A DNA stretch of 8,735 nt from Gammaproteobacteria bacterium (GCA_015484935.1 WFUQ01000155.1:1-8735), one strand, 5' to 3'. Counted from the stretch's first letter, positions 1 through 6,234 are shown. Numbers and translations: made by a program. The notes: generated by a model from the letters alone, not told the origin.

Positions 1-21
1 CTTTAATGTTGTTTATAGAAA

Positions 22-933
22 CTAACACGCTATATTTTCAAAATATCTGGCGCGATACATTAACCTTTTTTGTTCGCCAGAGTCCTCAAACGCGGTACGG
101 TTATGCAGCACATTGTTACAAACGATCCCCTGCCCGGCTCGTAGCCCGACCCGACAGATGATGCTGTCATCCTGCAGGATGTCGGTGATCGCCGCCCTTG
201 CGCTCTGCGTGACCGCATCTGCCCGCCATTCGATATTTCGCTTACGGGCAGAATAGCGCATATGCAATCGGCCGGTTTCGGCGCTCACGGTGAACACCGG
301 CCCGGCCTGAGCTGCGCGTATCTCCCTGCCTGCCTCTTCATTTGCCGGAATCGTCATGGCATCCTGCCGCATCAAGGCATCGATGTAGGCCGGATTTTCA
401 TCGCGGAGACGGATATACACCAACTCGGGGTCCAGCAGTGCATTTAACCCGCCACTGGCTGCCGGTTGCACGCAATGCATGATAATACCGTGAATCTGGT
501 GCTGCTTAGAATTGTAATAGCCGTCTGTATGCCAGCTCAGCGCCTTGCTGGTGTAGGGGATGTACTGATTTCCCTGCTGTGGCCGCACTTCCAGACTGGT
601 GACACTGTCTTCGTCGGCACGTAGATTCATATCCAGATGCTCCAGCCCCAGACTGCGTCCCAGCGCATGCACCAACTGCTTGCCGTGCTGTGTCTTGCCA
701 GTCAACTGATAGATCGCCATATTATGCTGTGCGCACAGGGAAACGATATTTTCCCGTTCCGGTACCTGCAATGACAGCGGATCATCGATATCCACCGTCA
801 AAGCTGCCGCGTCAGTGACACAGTTATCCAGCTTCCATGCACGCCAGTCGGCATAGTCGCCTGGATTGGTTGAGGCGAACGGTGTCTGCGGCAAATCGGC
901 CTGTTGTACAGATGTCATAGACGAACAATGCAC
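22..933 (-). CDS. TauD/TfdA-superfamily Fe(II)/2-oxoglutarate-dependent dioxygenase
   Basis: A probable cytoplasmic non-haem iron oxygenase that couples oxidative decarboxylation of 2-oxoglutarate to hydroxylation of an unknown substrate. The 303-residue product has the iron-binding facial triad: an HTD motif (His135, Asp137, followed by GYY) and a distal His277. Arg290 and Arg294 follow, with the four-residue spacing seen for the 2-oxoglutarate-binding arginines of TauD, so the catalytic set looks complete. There is no signal peptide or membrane segment. The longest reading starts at a GTG (931-933); an ATG five codons inside (916-918) is an equally good start, and neither has a clear Shine-Dalgarno. 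The stop is TAG at 22-24. It is divergent from the dsr operon across about 470 bp. Members of this family act on taurine and other sulfonates, gamma-butyrobetaine and many other compounds. The substrate cannot be read from the sequence; a sulfonate or organosulfur role is only suggested by the neighbourhood. Confidence 0.85.
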   Translation of the reverse strand: MHCSSMTSVQQADLPQTPFASTNPGDYADWRAWKLDNCVTDAAALTVDIDDPLSLQVPERENIVSLCAQHNMAIYQLTGKTQHGKQLVHALGRSLGLEHLDMNLRADEDSVTSLEVRPQQGNQYIPYTSKALSWHTDGYYNSKQHQIHGIIMHCVQPAASGGLNALLDPELVYIRLRDENPAYIDALMRQDAMTIPANEEAGREIRAAQAGPVFTVSAETGRLHMRYSARKRNIEWRADAVTQSARAAITDILQDDSIICRVGLRAGQGIVCNNVLHNRTAFEDSGEQKRLMYRARYFENIAC

Positions 934-1188
934 TGAAAACGCAGGATGTACAATATTCCCAAAGGCATGATAGGCTCCGCCGCGTCGAGCCCCTCTGACC
1001 GGCTTGCGCCTGCAACAGATATATCGAATATTTTTTACACCTTATATATAGGACACACTGAACTACCGGATTTAAATTATTTTTTGCTCTGTCATCCAAC
1101 AGTCATCGCACAGCTCTGGCATTAGATGATTGATTTAACAGGTTATTTCATCAGCCGTAAAATCATCGGCAGGCCACGCCTACCCCAT

Positions 1189-1197
1189 TGTGGATAA
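1189..1197 (-). promoter_or_regulatory. Isolated perfect DnaA-box sequence
   Basis: The + strand reads TGTGGATAA, the exact reverse complement of the consensus DnaA box TTATCCACA. It lies about 210 bp upstream of dsrA in the divergent intergenic region. I see no second exact box nearby, so it is not a replication origin. It could be a DnaA-responsive regulatory site or chance. Confidence 0.3.
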
Positions 1198-1284
1198 GCA
1201 CGTCCCGACACCATCCCCCAAGGGTAGGATTCTCGAACCGCATCACCCCGCCTACACTTGCGTCCCATAATTATATTTAATCTG

Positions 1285-1307
1285 GGTATGCAATATATTT
1301 TCATACC
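1285..1307. repeat. Inverted repeat GGTATG-N11-CATACC upstream of the dsrA promoter
   Basis: Two perfect 6-bp arms (1285-1290 and 1302-1307) are separated by an AT-rich 11-nt spacer that can add two inner pairs after one mismatch. The repeat ends about 10 bp upstream of the predicted -35 element of dsrA, a suitable place for an activator or a second repressor site. No regulator can be named from it. Confidence 0.4.
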
Positions 1308-1316
1308 ATTTGGATA

Positions 1317-1345
1317 TTGTTAATACGCACGATTCTGATTAGAAT
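1317..1345 (+). promoter_or_regulatory. Predicted sigma70-type promoter of the dsr operon
   Basis: The -35 candidate TTGTTA (1317-1322) and the -10 candidate TAGAAT (1340-1345, one mismatch to TATAAT) are separated by exactly 17 nt. Transcription would begin near 1352, giving a leader of about 55 nt before the dsrA ATG. The -10 box lies inside the inverted repeat at 1331-1346, which suggests regulated initiation. The -35 matches only four of six consensus bases, which is common for controlled promoters. Confidence 0.55.
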
Positions 1346-1346
1346 C
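1331..1346. promoter_or_regulatory. Palindromic operator candidate GATTCT-N4-AGAATC
   Basis: A perfect 6-bp inverted repeat with a 4-nt spacer covers the -10 element and the downstream part of the spacer of the predicted dsrA promoter. A dimeric repressor bound here would block RNA polymerase. The ATTC/GAAT half-sites recall sites of ArsR-family sulfide and persulfide sensors, but the spacing is not one I can confirm for that group. The identity of any regulator is therefore open. Confidence 0.5.
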
Positions 1347-1406
1347 TGTGCCCCAAATTGATTAACGCTTAGCGGCATAACAAGAAATCCTGACAGGAGA
1401 TAGTCC

Positions 1407-2666
1407 ATGGCCAAGAAGATCTATGAAACCCCCATGCTTGACGAGTTGGAAAACGGCCCATGGCCCAGTTTCATCTCTGGTATCAAGAAACTGAGAGATG
1501 ACCACCCTGAAGAACGTATTCAGGAAGTAACCAGCAGTCTGCTCGGTCAGCTGGAACATTCTTACGAAACACGCAAAGGCTACTGGAAAGGCGGTACCGT
1601 ATCTGTATTTGGCTATGGCGGCGGTATCATCCCACGTTTCTCTGAAGTCGGTTCAGCTTTCCCTGAATCCAAAGAATTCCATACTATCCGTGTTCAGCCA
1701 CCTGCTGGCAACCATTACTCAACAGCAATGTTACGCCAGCTTGGCGACAGCTGGGAGAAATGGGGTTCAGGTCTGCAGACCTTCCACGGTCAGACCGGTA
1801 ACATCATGTTCATCGGTACCACCACCGAAGGCACACAGCACTTCTTCGATGACATCAACTCTTACGGTTGGGATCTCGGTGGTGCTGGTCCATGTGTACG
1901 TACTGCGATGTCTTGCATCGGTGCGGCACGTTGCGAGATGTCTTGCACCAACGAGCACGGTCTTCACCGTCACCTGGTAAACAACTTTACCGATGACGTA
2001 CATCGCCCCGCTCTGCCATACAAATTCAAATTCAAAGTATCTGGTTGCCCTAACGATTGTCAGAACGCTATCGAACGTGCTGACTTTGCTGTCATCGGCA
2101 CATGGCGCGATGAGATGAAGATCGACCAGGAAGAAGTCAAGGCTTTCGTTGCAGCCAAAGGTCGTCAGTATGTTATCGACAACGTCACAACACGTTGCCC
2201 GACTAACGCCATCACTCTGAACGATGACGACACTATCACTGTTGATAACCATAACTGCGTCCGTTGCATGCACTGCCTGAACGTCATGCCTAAAGCACTG
2301 CATCCTGGCGACGATCACGGTGTCACCATCCTCATCGGTGGTAAGCGCACACTGAAAATCGGTGACCTGATGGGAACAGTTGTTGTTCCATTCAAGAAAC
2401 TGGAGACAGAAGAAGACTACGAAGAGATCGTAGAGATGGCTGAAGAGATCATCGACTTCTGGGCTGAGAACGGTCTTGAACATGAACGTTGTGGTGAGAT
2501 GATCGAGCGCATCGGTCTGGTCAACTTCCTCGAAGGTGTCGACTTCGATCTGGACCTCGATCCGAACATGGTTTCCAACCCTCGTCAGTCTTCATACATC
2601 CGTATGGACGGCTGGGACGAAGAAGCCGAGAAATGGTTCAACCGTAAAGCGGAAGCAGCGGCTTAA
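1407..2666 (+). CDS. dsrA: Dissimilatory (reverse-type) sulfite reductase alpha subunit DsrA
   Basis: Alpha subunit of the cytoplasmic DsrA2B2 sirohaem enzyme, which in sulfur oxidisers works in reverse, producing sulfite from sulfane sulfur delivered on DsrC. The 419-residue length is typical of oxidative DsrA. The sirohaem-proximal [4Fe-4S] ligands are visible as Cys170-x5-Cys176 and Cys214-x3-Cys218, the spacing known for DsrA. A ferredoxin domain follows with Cys264-Pro and Cys284-x2-Cys287-x2-Cys290. The ATG at 1407 has a good Shine-Dalgarno (AGGAG, 1395-1399) seven bases upstream. It is the first gene of the operon, with dsrB 82 bases downstream. The link to dsrEFH and dsrL supports the oxidative form rather than that of a sulfate reducer. 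The gene is intact. Confidence 0.98.
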   Translation: MAKKIYETPMLDELENGPWPSFISGIKKLRDDHPEERIQEVTSSLLGQLEHSYETRKGYWKGGTVSVFGYGGGIIPRFSEVGSAFPESKEFHTIRVQPPAGNHYSTAMLRQLGDSWEKWGSGLQTFHGQTGNIMFIGTTTEGTQHFFDDINSYGWDLGGAGPCVRTAMSCIGAARCEMSCTNEHGLHRHLVNNFTDDVHRPALPYKFKFKVSGCPNDCQNAIERADFAVIGTWRDEMKIDQEEVKAFVAAKGRQYVIDNVTTRCPTNAITLNDDDTITVDNHNCVRCMHCLNVMPKALHPGDDHGVTILIGGKRTLKIGDLMGTVVVPFKKLETEEDYEEIVEMAEEIIDFWAENGLEHERCGEMIERIGLVNFLEGVDFDLDLDPNMVSNPRQSSYIRMDGWDEEAEKWFNRKAEAAA

Positions 2667-2688
2667 TCTTTCACTAACATTTGAATTC

Positions 2689-2717
2689 GAAGGGACTCAC
2701 TACGGTGAGTCCTCTTC
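2689..2717 (+). promoter_or_regulatory. Stable UNCG-tetraloop hairpin between dsrA and dsrB
   Basis: In RNA this stretch folds into an 8-bp perfect stem (GGACTCAC, 2693-2700, with GTGAGTCC, 2705-2712) closed by a C(UACG)G tetraloop. The stem continues past one bulged U (2713) by four more pairs (GAAG 2689-2692 with CTTC 2714-2717). No U-run follows, so it is not a standard intrinsic terminator. It begins 22 nt after the dsrA stop and ends about 20 nt before the dsrB Shine-Dalgarno. It may protect the 3' end of a dsrA mRNA, mark a processing site or set the dsrA:dsrB ratio; these roles are inferred. Confidence 0.75.
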
Positions 2718-2748
2718 CAACAACTTATATAAATATTGAGGAATAACC

Positions 2749-3822
2749 ATGAGTGATAAACCTCGTTCACCCATTGAATCCGGTTGCCCAGATGCATTTC
2801 AATACATGCATCCAACCATGCGCAGAAACTACGGCCAGTGGAAATTCCACGAGCATCCAAAACCGGGTGTTCTGCGTCACGTAGCTTACAGCGGCGAAGA
2901 AATCTGGACTGTACGTTGTGGTACACAGCGTATCCTCGACGTATTCACACTGCGCAAACTGTGTGACATCGGTGATGAATATGCTGATGGTTTCATCCAC
3001 TTCACTATCCGTAGTAACGTCGAATACATCGTCGATGATGCGGCCAAAGTTGACCCACTGATCAAGGCTATCGAAGACGCCGGTTTCATCGTCGGTGGTA
3101 CCAAGAACTCTGTCGCCATGATCTCTCATACCCAGGGCTGGTTACACTGTGACATCCCGGGTACTGACGCATCAGGCGTAGTCAAATCCATGATGGACGA
3201 ACTCATCAACGAGTTCCGTGAAAACAACATGCCTAACCGCGTCCATATCACCACATCTTGCTGCCAGATCAACTGCGGTGGCCAGGGTGATATCGCGATC
3301 AATATCCAGCATACCAAACCACCCAAGATCAACCATGATCTGGTATCTAACGTATGTGAGCGTCCATCTGTTGTTGCTCGCTGCCCGGTTGCTGCGATTC
3401 GTCCTGCGATGGTCAACGGCAAACCTTCACTGGAAGTCGACGAGAAGAAATGTATCTGTTGCGGTGCATGCTTCCCTCCTTGTCCTCCGATGCAGATCAA
3501 CGATGCGGAACATTCCAAACTGGCTGTATGGGTAGGTGGTAACCACTCCAATGCACGCGGCAAACCAACTTTCCAGAAACTGGTTGCTGCCGGCATCCCT
3601 AACAACCCACCACGCTGGCCTGAAGCTAACGCTATCGTCAAGCGCATCCTGCAAGCTTATAAAGATGACGCTAAAGACTGGGAACGTATCAACGACTGGA
3701 TCGAACGTATCGGCTGGCCTCGTTTCTTCGAGAAGACCGGTCTGCCATTCACCAAGTATCATATCGATAACTGGCGCGGCGCTCGTAACAGTCTGAATGC
3801 TTCTACCCACATCCGTTTCTAA
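2749..3822 (+). CDS. dsrB: Dissimilatory (reverse-type) sulfite reductase beta subunit DsrB
   Basis: Beta subunit that pairs with DsrA and carries the catalytically active sirohaem-[4Fe-4S] centre. The product has 357 residues, normal for the oxidative type. The coupled-cluster ligands are Cys134, Cys171, Cys172 and Cys176 (the CCQINC motif), the spacing known from crystallised DsrB proteins. A ferredoxin domain follows with Cys212-Pro and Cys235, Cys238, Cys241 and Cys245. The ATG at 2749 has a GAGGAA Shine-Dalgarno (2738-2743). The gene ends nine bases before the dsrE GTG. It is intact, with codon usage like its neighbours. Confidence 0.98.
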   Translation: MSDKPRSPIESGCPDAFQYMHPTMRRNYGQWKFHEHPKPGVLRHVAYSGEEIWTVRCGTQRILDVFTLRKLCDIGDEYADGFIHFTIRSNVEYIVDDAAKVDPLIKAIEDAGFIVGGTKNSVAMISHTQGWLHCDIPGTDASGVVKSMMDELINEFRENNMPNRVHITTSCCQINCGGQGDIAINIQHTKPPKINHDLVSNVCERPSVVARCPVAAIRPAMVNGKPSLEVDEKKCICCGACFPPCPPMQINDAEHSKLAVWVGGNHSNARGKPTFQKLVAAGIPNNPPRWPEANAIVKRILQAYKDDAKDWERINDWIERIGWPRFFEKTGLPFTKYHIDNWRGARNSLNASTHIRF

Positions 3823-3831
3823 GAGGTCGTT

Positions 3832-4224
3832 GTGAAATTCAGTATTCAAGTCAACGAAGGGCCATACCAGCACCAGGCATCTGATACAGCGTATCAGTTC
3901 ACCAAAGCTGCACTGGCTGCCGGTCACGAAATCTTTCGTGTGTTCTTCTACCACGATGGTGTGAACAACGCGACACGTCTTGCCGTACCACCGCAGGATG
4001 ACCGCAATGTATCAGCACAGTGGTCAGAACTGGCGAAAGAGAATGACCTCGATATGGTCGTCTGTATCGCAGCGGCTCAGCGTCGCGGCATCATGGACGC
4101 TGATGAAGCAAAACGTCAGGGTCTGGATGCAGACAACATCGCTGACGGTTTCCGCATATCCGGTCTCGGCCAGCTGATCGAAGCCGGTATCGAATCCGAC
4201 CGTCTACTCGTATTCGGTGCTTAG
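3832..4224 (+). CDS. dsrE: Sulfurtransferase subunit DsrE
   Basis: Catalytic subunit of the cytoplasmic DsrE2F2H2 hexamer, homologous to TusD of the tRNA-thiolation relay. In sulfur oxidisers it accepts sulfane sulfur and passes it to DsrC. The product has 130 residues with the DsrE/DsrF fold. Cys78 (context MVVCIAA) is the only cysteine and sits at the position of the known sulfur-carrying residue. It starts with GTG at 3832, read as fMet, preceded by AGAGG (3822-3826). The nine-base gap to dsrB suggests translational coupling. dsrF follows after 11 bases. Presence of the dsrEFH set marks the oxidative direction of the pathway. Confidence 0.96.
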   Translation: MKFSIQVNEGPYQHQASDTAYQFTKAALAAGHEIFRVFFYHDGVNNATRLAVPPQDDRNVSAQWSELAKENDLDMVVCIAAAQRRGIMDADEAKRQGLDADNIADGFRISGLGQLIEAGIESDRLLVFGA

Positions 4225-4235
4225 GGGGAAATCTG

Positions 4236-4637
4236 ATGGCTAAGAAATTTATGTACCTCAATCGTAAAGCGCCTTATGGCACTGTCTACGCACTTGAGTC
4301 TCTGGAAGTCGTACTGATCGGTGCTGCTTTTGATCAGGATGTCAGCCTGGCCTTCGTCGGTGACGGCGTCTACCAGCTGACTAAAGGTCAAAAGACAGAT
4401 GATATCGGTCAGAAGAACTTCTCACCAACCTATTCTGCTCTGGGCGATTACGACGTCAACAAGATCTACGTCGAAAAAGAGTCACTGGAAGAACGCGGCC
4501 TGTCTCTGGACGACCTTCAACATCTCGTCTGGGAAGATGAAGATGAAGACTGGGCAGAGAAAGATTCTATTCGTCTGGTCAGCCGCGCAGAACTGGCTGA
4601 TGTACTGGCCGAACAAGATATAACACTTAGCTTTTAG
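4236..4637 (+). CDS. dsrF: Sulfurtransferase-complex subunit DsrF
   Basis: The TusC-like subunit of the DsrEFH hexamer. The 133-residue product matches the usual length and has the N-terminal beta-strand/helix pattern of the family (MAKKFMYLNRKAPYG, then an ESLEVVLIGAAF segment). It has no cysteine, which fits a structural rather than catalytic role; I understand the active cysteines of the complex to be in DsrE and DsrH. An acidic run (about residues 100-110, WEDEDEDWAEKD) stands out. The ATG at 4236 follows an AGGGGG Shine-Dalgarno (4223-4228) that overlaps the dsrE stop codon, so the two genes are probably translationally coupled. Confidence 0.95.
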   Translation: MAKKFMYLNRKAPYGTVYALESLEVVLIGAAFDQDVSLAFVGDGVYQLTKGQKTDDIGQKNFSPTYSALGDYDVNKIYVEKESLEERGLSLDDLQHLVWEDEDEDWAEKDSIRLVSRAELADVLAEQDITLSF

Positions 4638-4646
4638 GAGATAACT

Positions 4647-4949
4647 ATGGCTACATTACATACTGTAAACAAATCTCCTTTTGAGTCAGCCACTTTCGAG
4701 ACCTGTCTCGGACTGGCCAAGAGTGGCTCTACTGTACTACTGATCGAAGATGGCGTTTATGCTGCCACGACTGGCAACAGTGCCGCCGATGCGATCAGCA
4801 ATGCAGAGGGTATCAACTTCGCTGTTCTGGGTCCTGATGCAAAGGCCCGTGGCGTTGAATCAAAACTAGCTGATGGTATCAAAGTCGTTGATTACACCGG
4901 CTTTGTTGAGTTAGCTGCTGAGCATGACACTGTTCAAGCCTGGCTATAA
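4647..4949 (+). CDS. dsrH: Sulfurtransferase-complex subunit DsrH
   Basis: The TusB-like subunit of the DsrEFH hexamer, 100 residues. The single cysteine is Cys20 (context FETCLGL), the position conserved in DsrH of sulfur oxidisers and thought to take part in sulfur handling. The ATG at 4647 has an AGGAG Shine-Dalgarno (4636-4640) that overlaps the dsrF TAG stop, indicating coupled translation. The 3' end of the gene (CTA TAA) contains a TATAAT hexamer that may serve as a -10 box for dsrC. Confidence 0.95.
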   Translation: MATLHTVNKSPFESATFETCLGLAKSGSTVLLIEDGVYAATTGNSAADAISNAEGINFAVLGPDAKARGVESKLADGIKVVDYTGFVELAAEHDTVQAWL

Positions 4950-4950
4950 T
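4924..4950 (+). promoter_or_regulatory. Possible internal promoter for dsrC, with consensus TATAAT
   Basis: A perfect -10 hexamer TATAAT (4945-4950) overlaps the dsrH stop codon. The best -35 candidate, ATGACA (4924-4929, five of six bases), is only 15 nt away, shorter than the ideal 17. An AT-rich, mostly T tract (4950-4967) follows. The predicted start near 4957 would give dsrC a leader of about 38 nt. This gap is longer than those between the dsrE, dsrF and dsrH genes. From memory, separate dsrC transcription has been proposed in Allochromatium vinosum, which would fit. Confidence 0.45.
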
Positions 4951-4994
4951 TTTATTTTTTTTAATTTTCGTTCTCATACGAGGAGAGCAATATC

Positions 4995-5327
4995 ATGCCA
5001 ATCGAAGTAAACGGTAAAAGTTACGAAACAGATGAAGAAGGTTACCTGGCTAACCTGAACGAATGGGAACCAGCAATCGGTGAAGCTATGGCTGCAGCTG
5101 AAGACTGTCAGCTGACTGATGAACACTGGGACATCATTAACTTCCTTCGTGAATACTACGAAGAATACCAGATCGCTCCAGCAGTACGTGTACTGACCAA
5201 AGCAGTCGGTAAACGTCTGGGTAAAGAGAAAGGTAACAGCAAGTACCTGTACGACCTGTTCCCATATGGTCCTGGTAAACAAGCATGTAAATATGCTGGT
5301 CTGCCAAAACCAACAGGTTGTGTATAA
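4995..5327 (+). CDS. dsrC: Sulfur-carrier protein DsrC
   Basis: A small soluble sulfur carrier (TusE/DsrC family) that takes sulfur from DsrEFH and presents it as a persulfide to DsrAB; its oxidised forms interact with DsrMK. The 110-residue product ends in the flexible arm with both redox cysteines: Cys98 (KQAC) and penultimate Cys109 (PTGCV), ten residues apart. This marks true DsrC rather than TusE, which has only the last one. The conserved core motifs HWDIINFLREYYEEYQIAP and GNSKYLYDLFPYGP are present. An extra Cys38 is not part of the canonical pair. The ATG at 4995 follows AGGAGAG (4981-4987). An intrinsic terminator lies 30 nt after the stop. Confidence 0.97.
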   Translation: MPIEVNGKSYETDEEGYLANLNEWEPAIGEAMAAAEDCQLTDEHWDIINFLREYYEEYQIAPAVRVLTKAVGKRLGKEKGNSKYLYDLFPYGPGKQACKYAGLPKPTGCV

Positions 5328-5357
5328 GCATCACTTGTAACAACTGAATGCATGACC

Positions 5358-5388
5358 GAAGGGGGTCGAAACTGACCCCCTTCTTTTT
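5358..5388 (+). terminator. Strong rho-independent terminator after dsrC
   Basis: A perfect 10-bp GC-rich stem (GAAGGGGGTC, 5358-5367, with GACCCCCTTC, 5374-5383) encloses a 6-nt loop (GAAACT) and is followed directly by five T residues (5384-5388). This is a textbook intrinsic terminator in the + direction. It lies 30 nt after the dsrC stop and about 40 nt before dsrM, inside the dsr cluster, so dsrMKL expression would rely on read-through or another promoter. I see no convincing promoter in the 42 nt that follow. Confidence 0.88.
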
Positions 5389-5430
5389 ATAACTGATCTC
5401 AAACCGGCAACGCAGGCGAGAAGCTAAACA

Positions 5431-6192
5431 ATGACTGCTTTAAGCATACTTTACGTTATACTTTTTTATGTAGCGATGATTACACTGGTCGTCGGTGTAG
5501 TTAACAAAATTCTGCAATATATACGTGTGCCTGCACCTTTAAAGATTGCCGTTACTCCCGCACCTATCACTAAAACAGGTGTCGTCTACCGATTTTTTAC
5601 CGAGATTGTTCTGTTCAACAGTCTCTTCCGTGCAACCAAGTGGACCTGGATTTTTGGCTGGATGTTCCATCTGTCATTATTACTCGCCTTCTTCCGCCAT
5701 CTGCGTTACGCCGTCAGCCCGGATTTCATCCTGTGGCCCCTGATCAATCTCGAAGTGGTACAGAGCTTCGGCAAGTATGCCGGCTTCGCCATGGTTATCG
5801 GCCTGCTCGGCCTGTTCGGTCGACGCATATTTGTTGACCGTGTACGTTACATCTCTTCGCCTTCTGATTATCTGATGTTGATCCTGCTGGCTGCTATCGC
5901 TGGTAGTGGTCTGATGATGAGCTTCGTCAATCATATCGACATCGTCCAACTGAAAGCTTTTATTCTGGGCCTGTTCTTCTTCGACTGGCAGAACCTGCCT
6001 ACAGATATCACTCTTTTGATACACCTGACGCTGGTACTGACCTTGATGATGGTTTTCCCCATCAGCAAACTGTTACATGCGCCAGGTCTGTTCTTTGCAC
6101 CTACCCGCTATCAGATAGATAACCCGCGTGAACAGCGTCATCTGTCACCCTGGGGCGCGGAACTGGAAGCAAAAGACGGCAGGAATTCTTAA
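5431..6192 (+). CDS. dsrM: Membrane cytochrome b subunit DsrM (NarI-like) of the DsrMKJOP complex
   Basis: Integral membrane di-haem b protein that links the quinone pool or periplasmic partners to cytoplasmic DsrK. The product has 253 residues with hydrophobic spans near 4-26, 72-92, 113-130, 146-165 and 191-213, plus a shorter one near 171-186. His80 and His90 (10 apart) and His198 and His216 (18 apart) reproduce the spacing of the four haem-b ligands of nitrate reductase NarI, so both haems are probably bound. The start at ATG 5431 is preceded by a weak Shine-Dalgarno (GAGAAG, 5418-5423). The gene lies just after the dsrC terminator. dsrK follows after 42 bases, as in known dsr operons. 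Confidence 0.94.
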   Translation: MTALSILYVILFYVAMITLVVGVVNKILQYIRVPAPLKIAVTPAPITKTGVVYRFFTEIVLFNSLFRATKWTWIFGWMFHLSLLLAFFRHLRYAVSPDFILWPLINLEVVQSFGKYAGFAMVIGLLGLFGRRIFVDRVRYISSPSDYLMLILLAAIAGSGLMMSFVNHIDIVQLKAFILGLFFFDWQNLPTDITLLIHLTLVLTLMMVFPISKLLHAPGLFFAPTRYQIDNPREQRHLSPWGAELEAKDGRNS

Positions 6193-6234
6193 ATCACGCA
6201 TGCGATTGTGCGGATATAGCAACAAGGTTAAATA

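Larger units (their letters stand above)
934..1406. other. Divergent intergenic control region between the dioxygenase gene and dsrA
   Basis: No convincing gene is present: the short minus-strand frame that overlaps the start of the dioxygenase gene has no family resemblance that I recognise. The stretch contains an AT-rich block (about 1020-1090) that could hold the promoter of the minus-strand gene, although I find no good -35/-10 pair there. It also contains a consensus DnaA box (1189-1197), two inverted repeats (1285-1307 and 1331-1346) and a sigma70-like promoter (1317-1345) directed at dsrA. Confidence 0.7.

Noticed and set aside
824..1099. A 91-residue minus-strand frame overlapping the start of the dioxygenase gene
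   Set aside because: It overlaps the dioxygenase reading frame by about 110 nt in another frame, has no recognisable domain and covers an AT-rich stretch more likely to be promoter DNA.
1179..1228. 7-bp inverted arms CCTACCC (1179-1185) and GGGTAGG (1222-1228), plus repeated GCCTAC and CGTCCC words nearby
   Set aside because: The arms are 36 nt apart and the repeated words have unequal spacing (1178/1201 versus 1250/1261), so no consistent site or structure can be claimed.
1767..2483. A 238-residue open frame on the minus strand, antisense to dsrA
   Set aside because: It lies wholly inside dsrA, shows no family motif and has no ribosome binding context. dsrA carries all expected cysteines in the sense frame, so this is a codon-usage shadow.
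3126..3954. Minus-strand frames of 173 and 175 residues antisense to dsrB and dsrE
   Set aside because: They overlap each other and intact sense genes and have low-complexity, motif-free products; these are shadows of dsrB and dsrE.
4950..4967. T-rich tract after dsrH considered as a terminator
   Set aside because: No stable stem precedes it (only a tiny AGCC/GGCT overlap), so it is not an intrinsic terminator. It is better explained as DNA just downstream of the TATAAT box.
5314..5346. Weak hairpin CAG-G-TTGT with ACAACTG across the dsrC stop codon
   Set aside because: It is seven pairs with a bulge and a large loop; the adjacent 5358-5388 structure is far stronger and explains termination.
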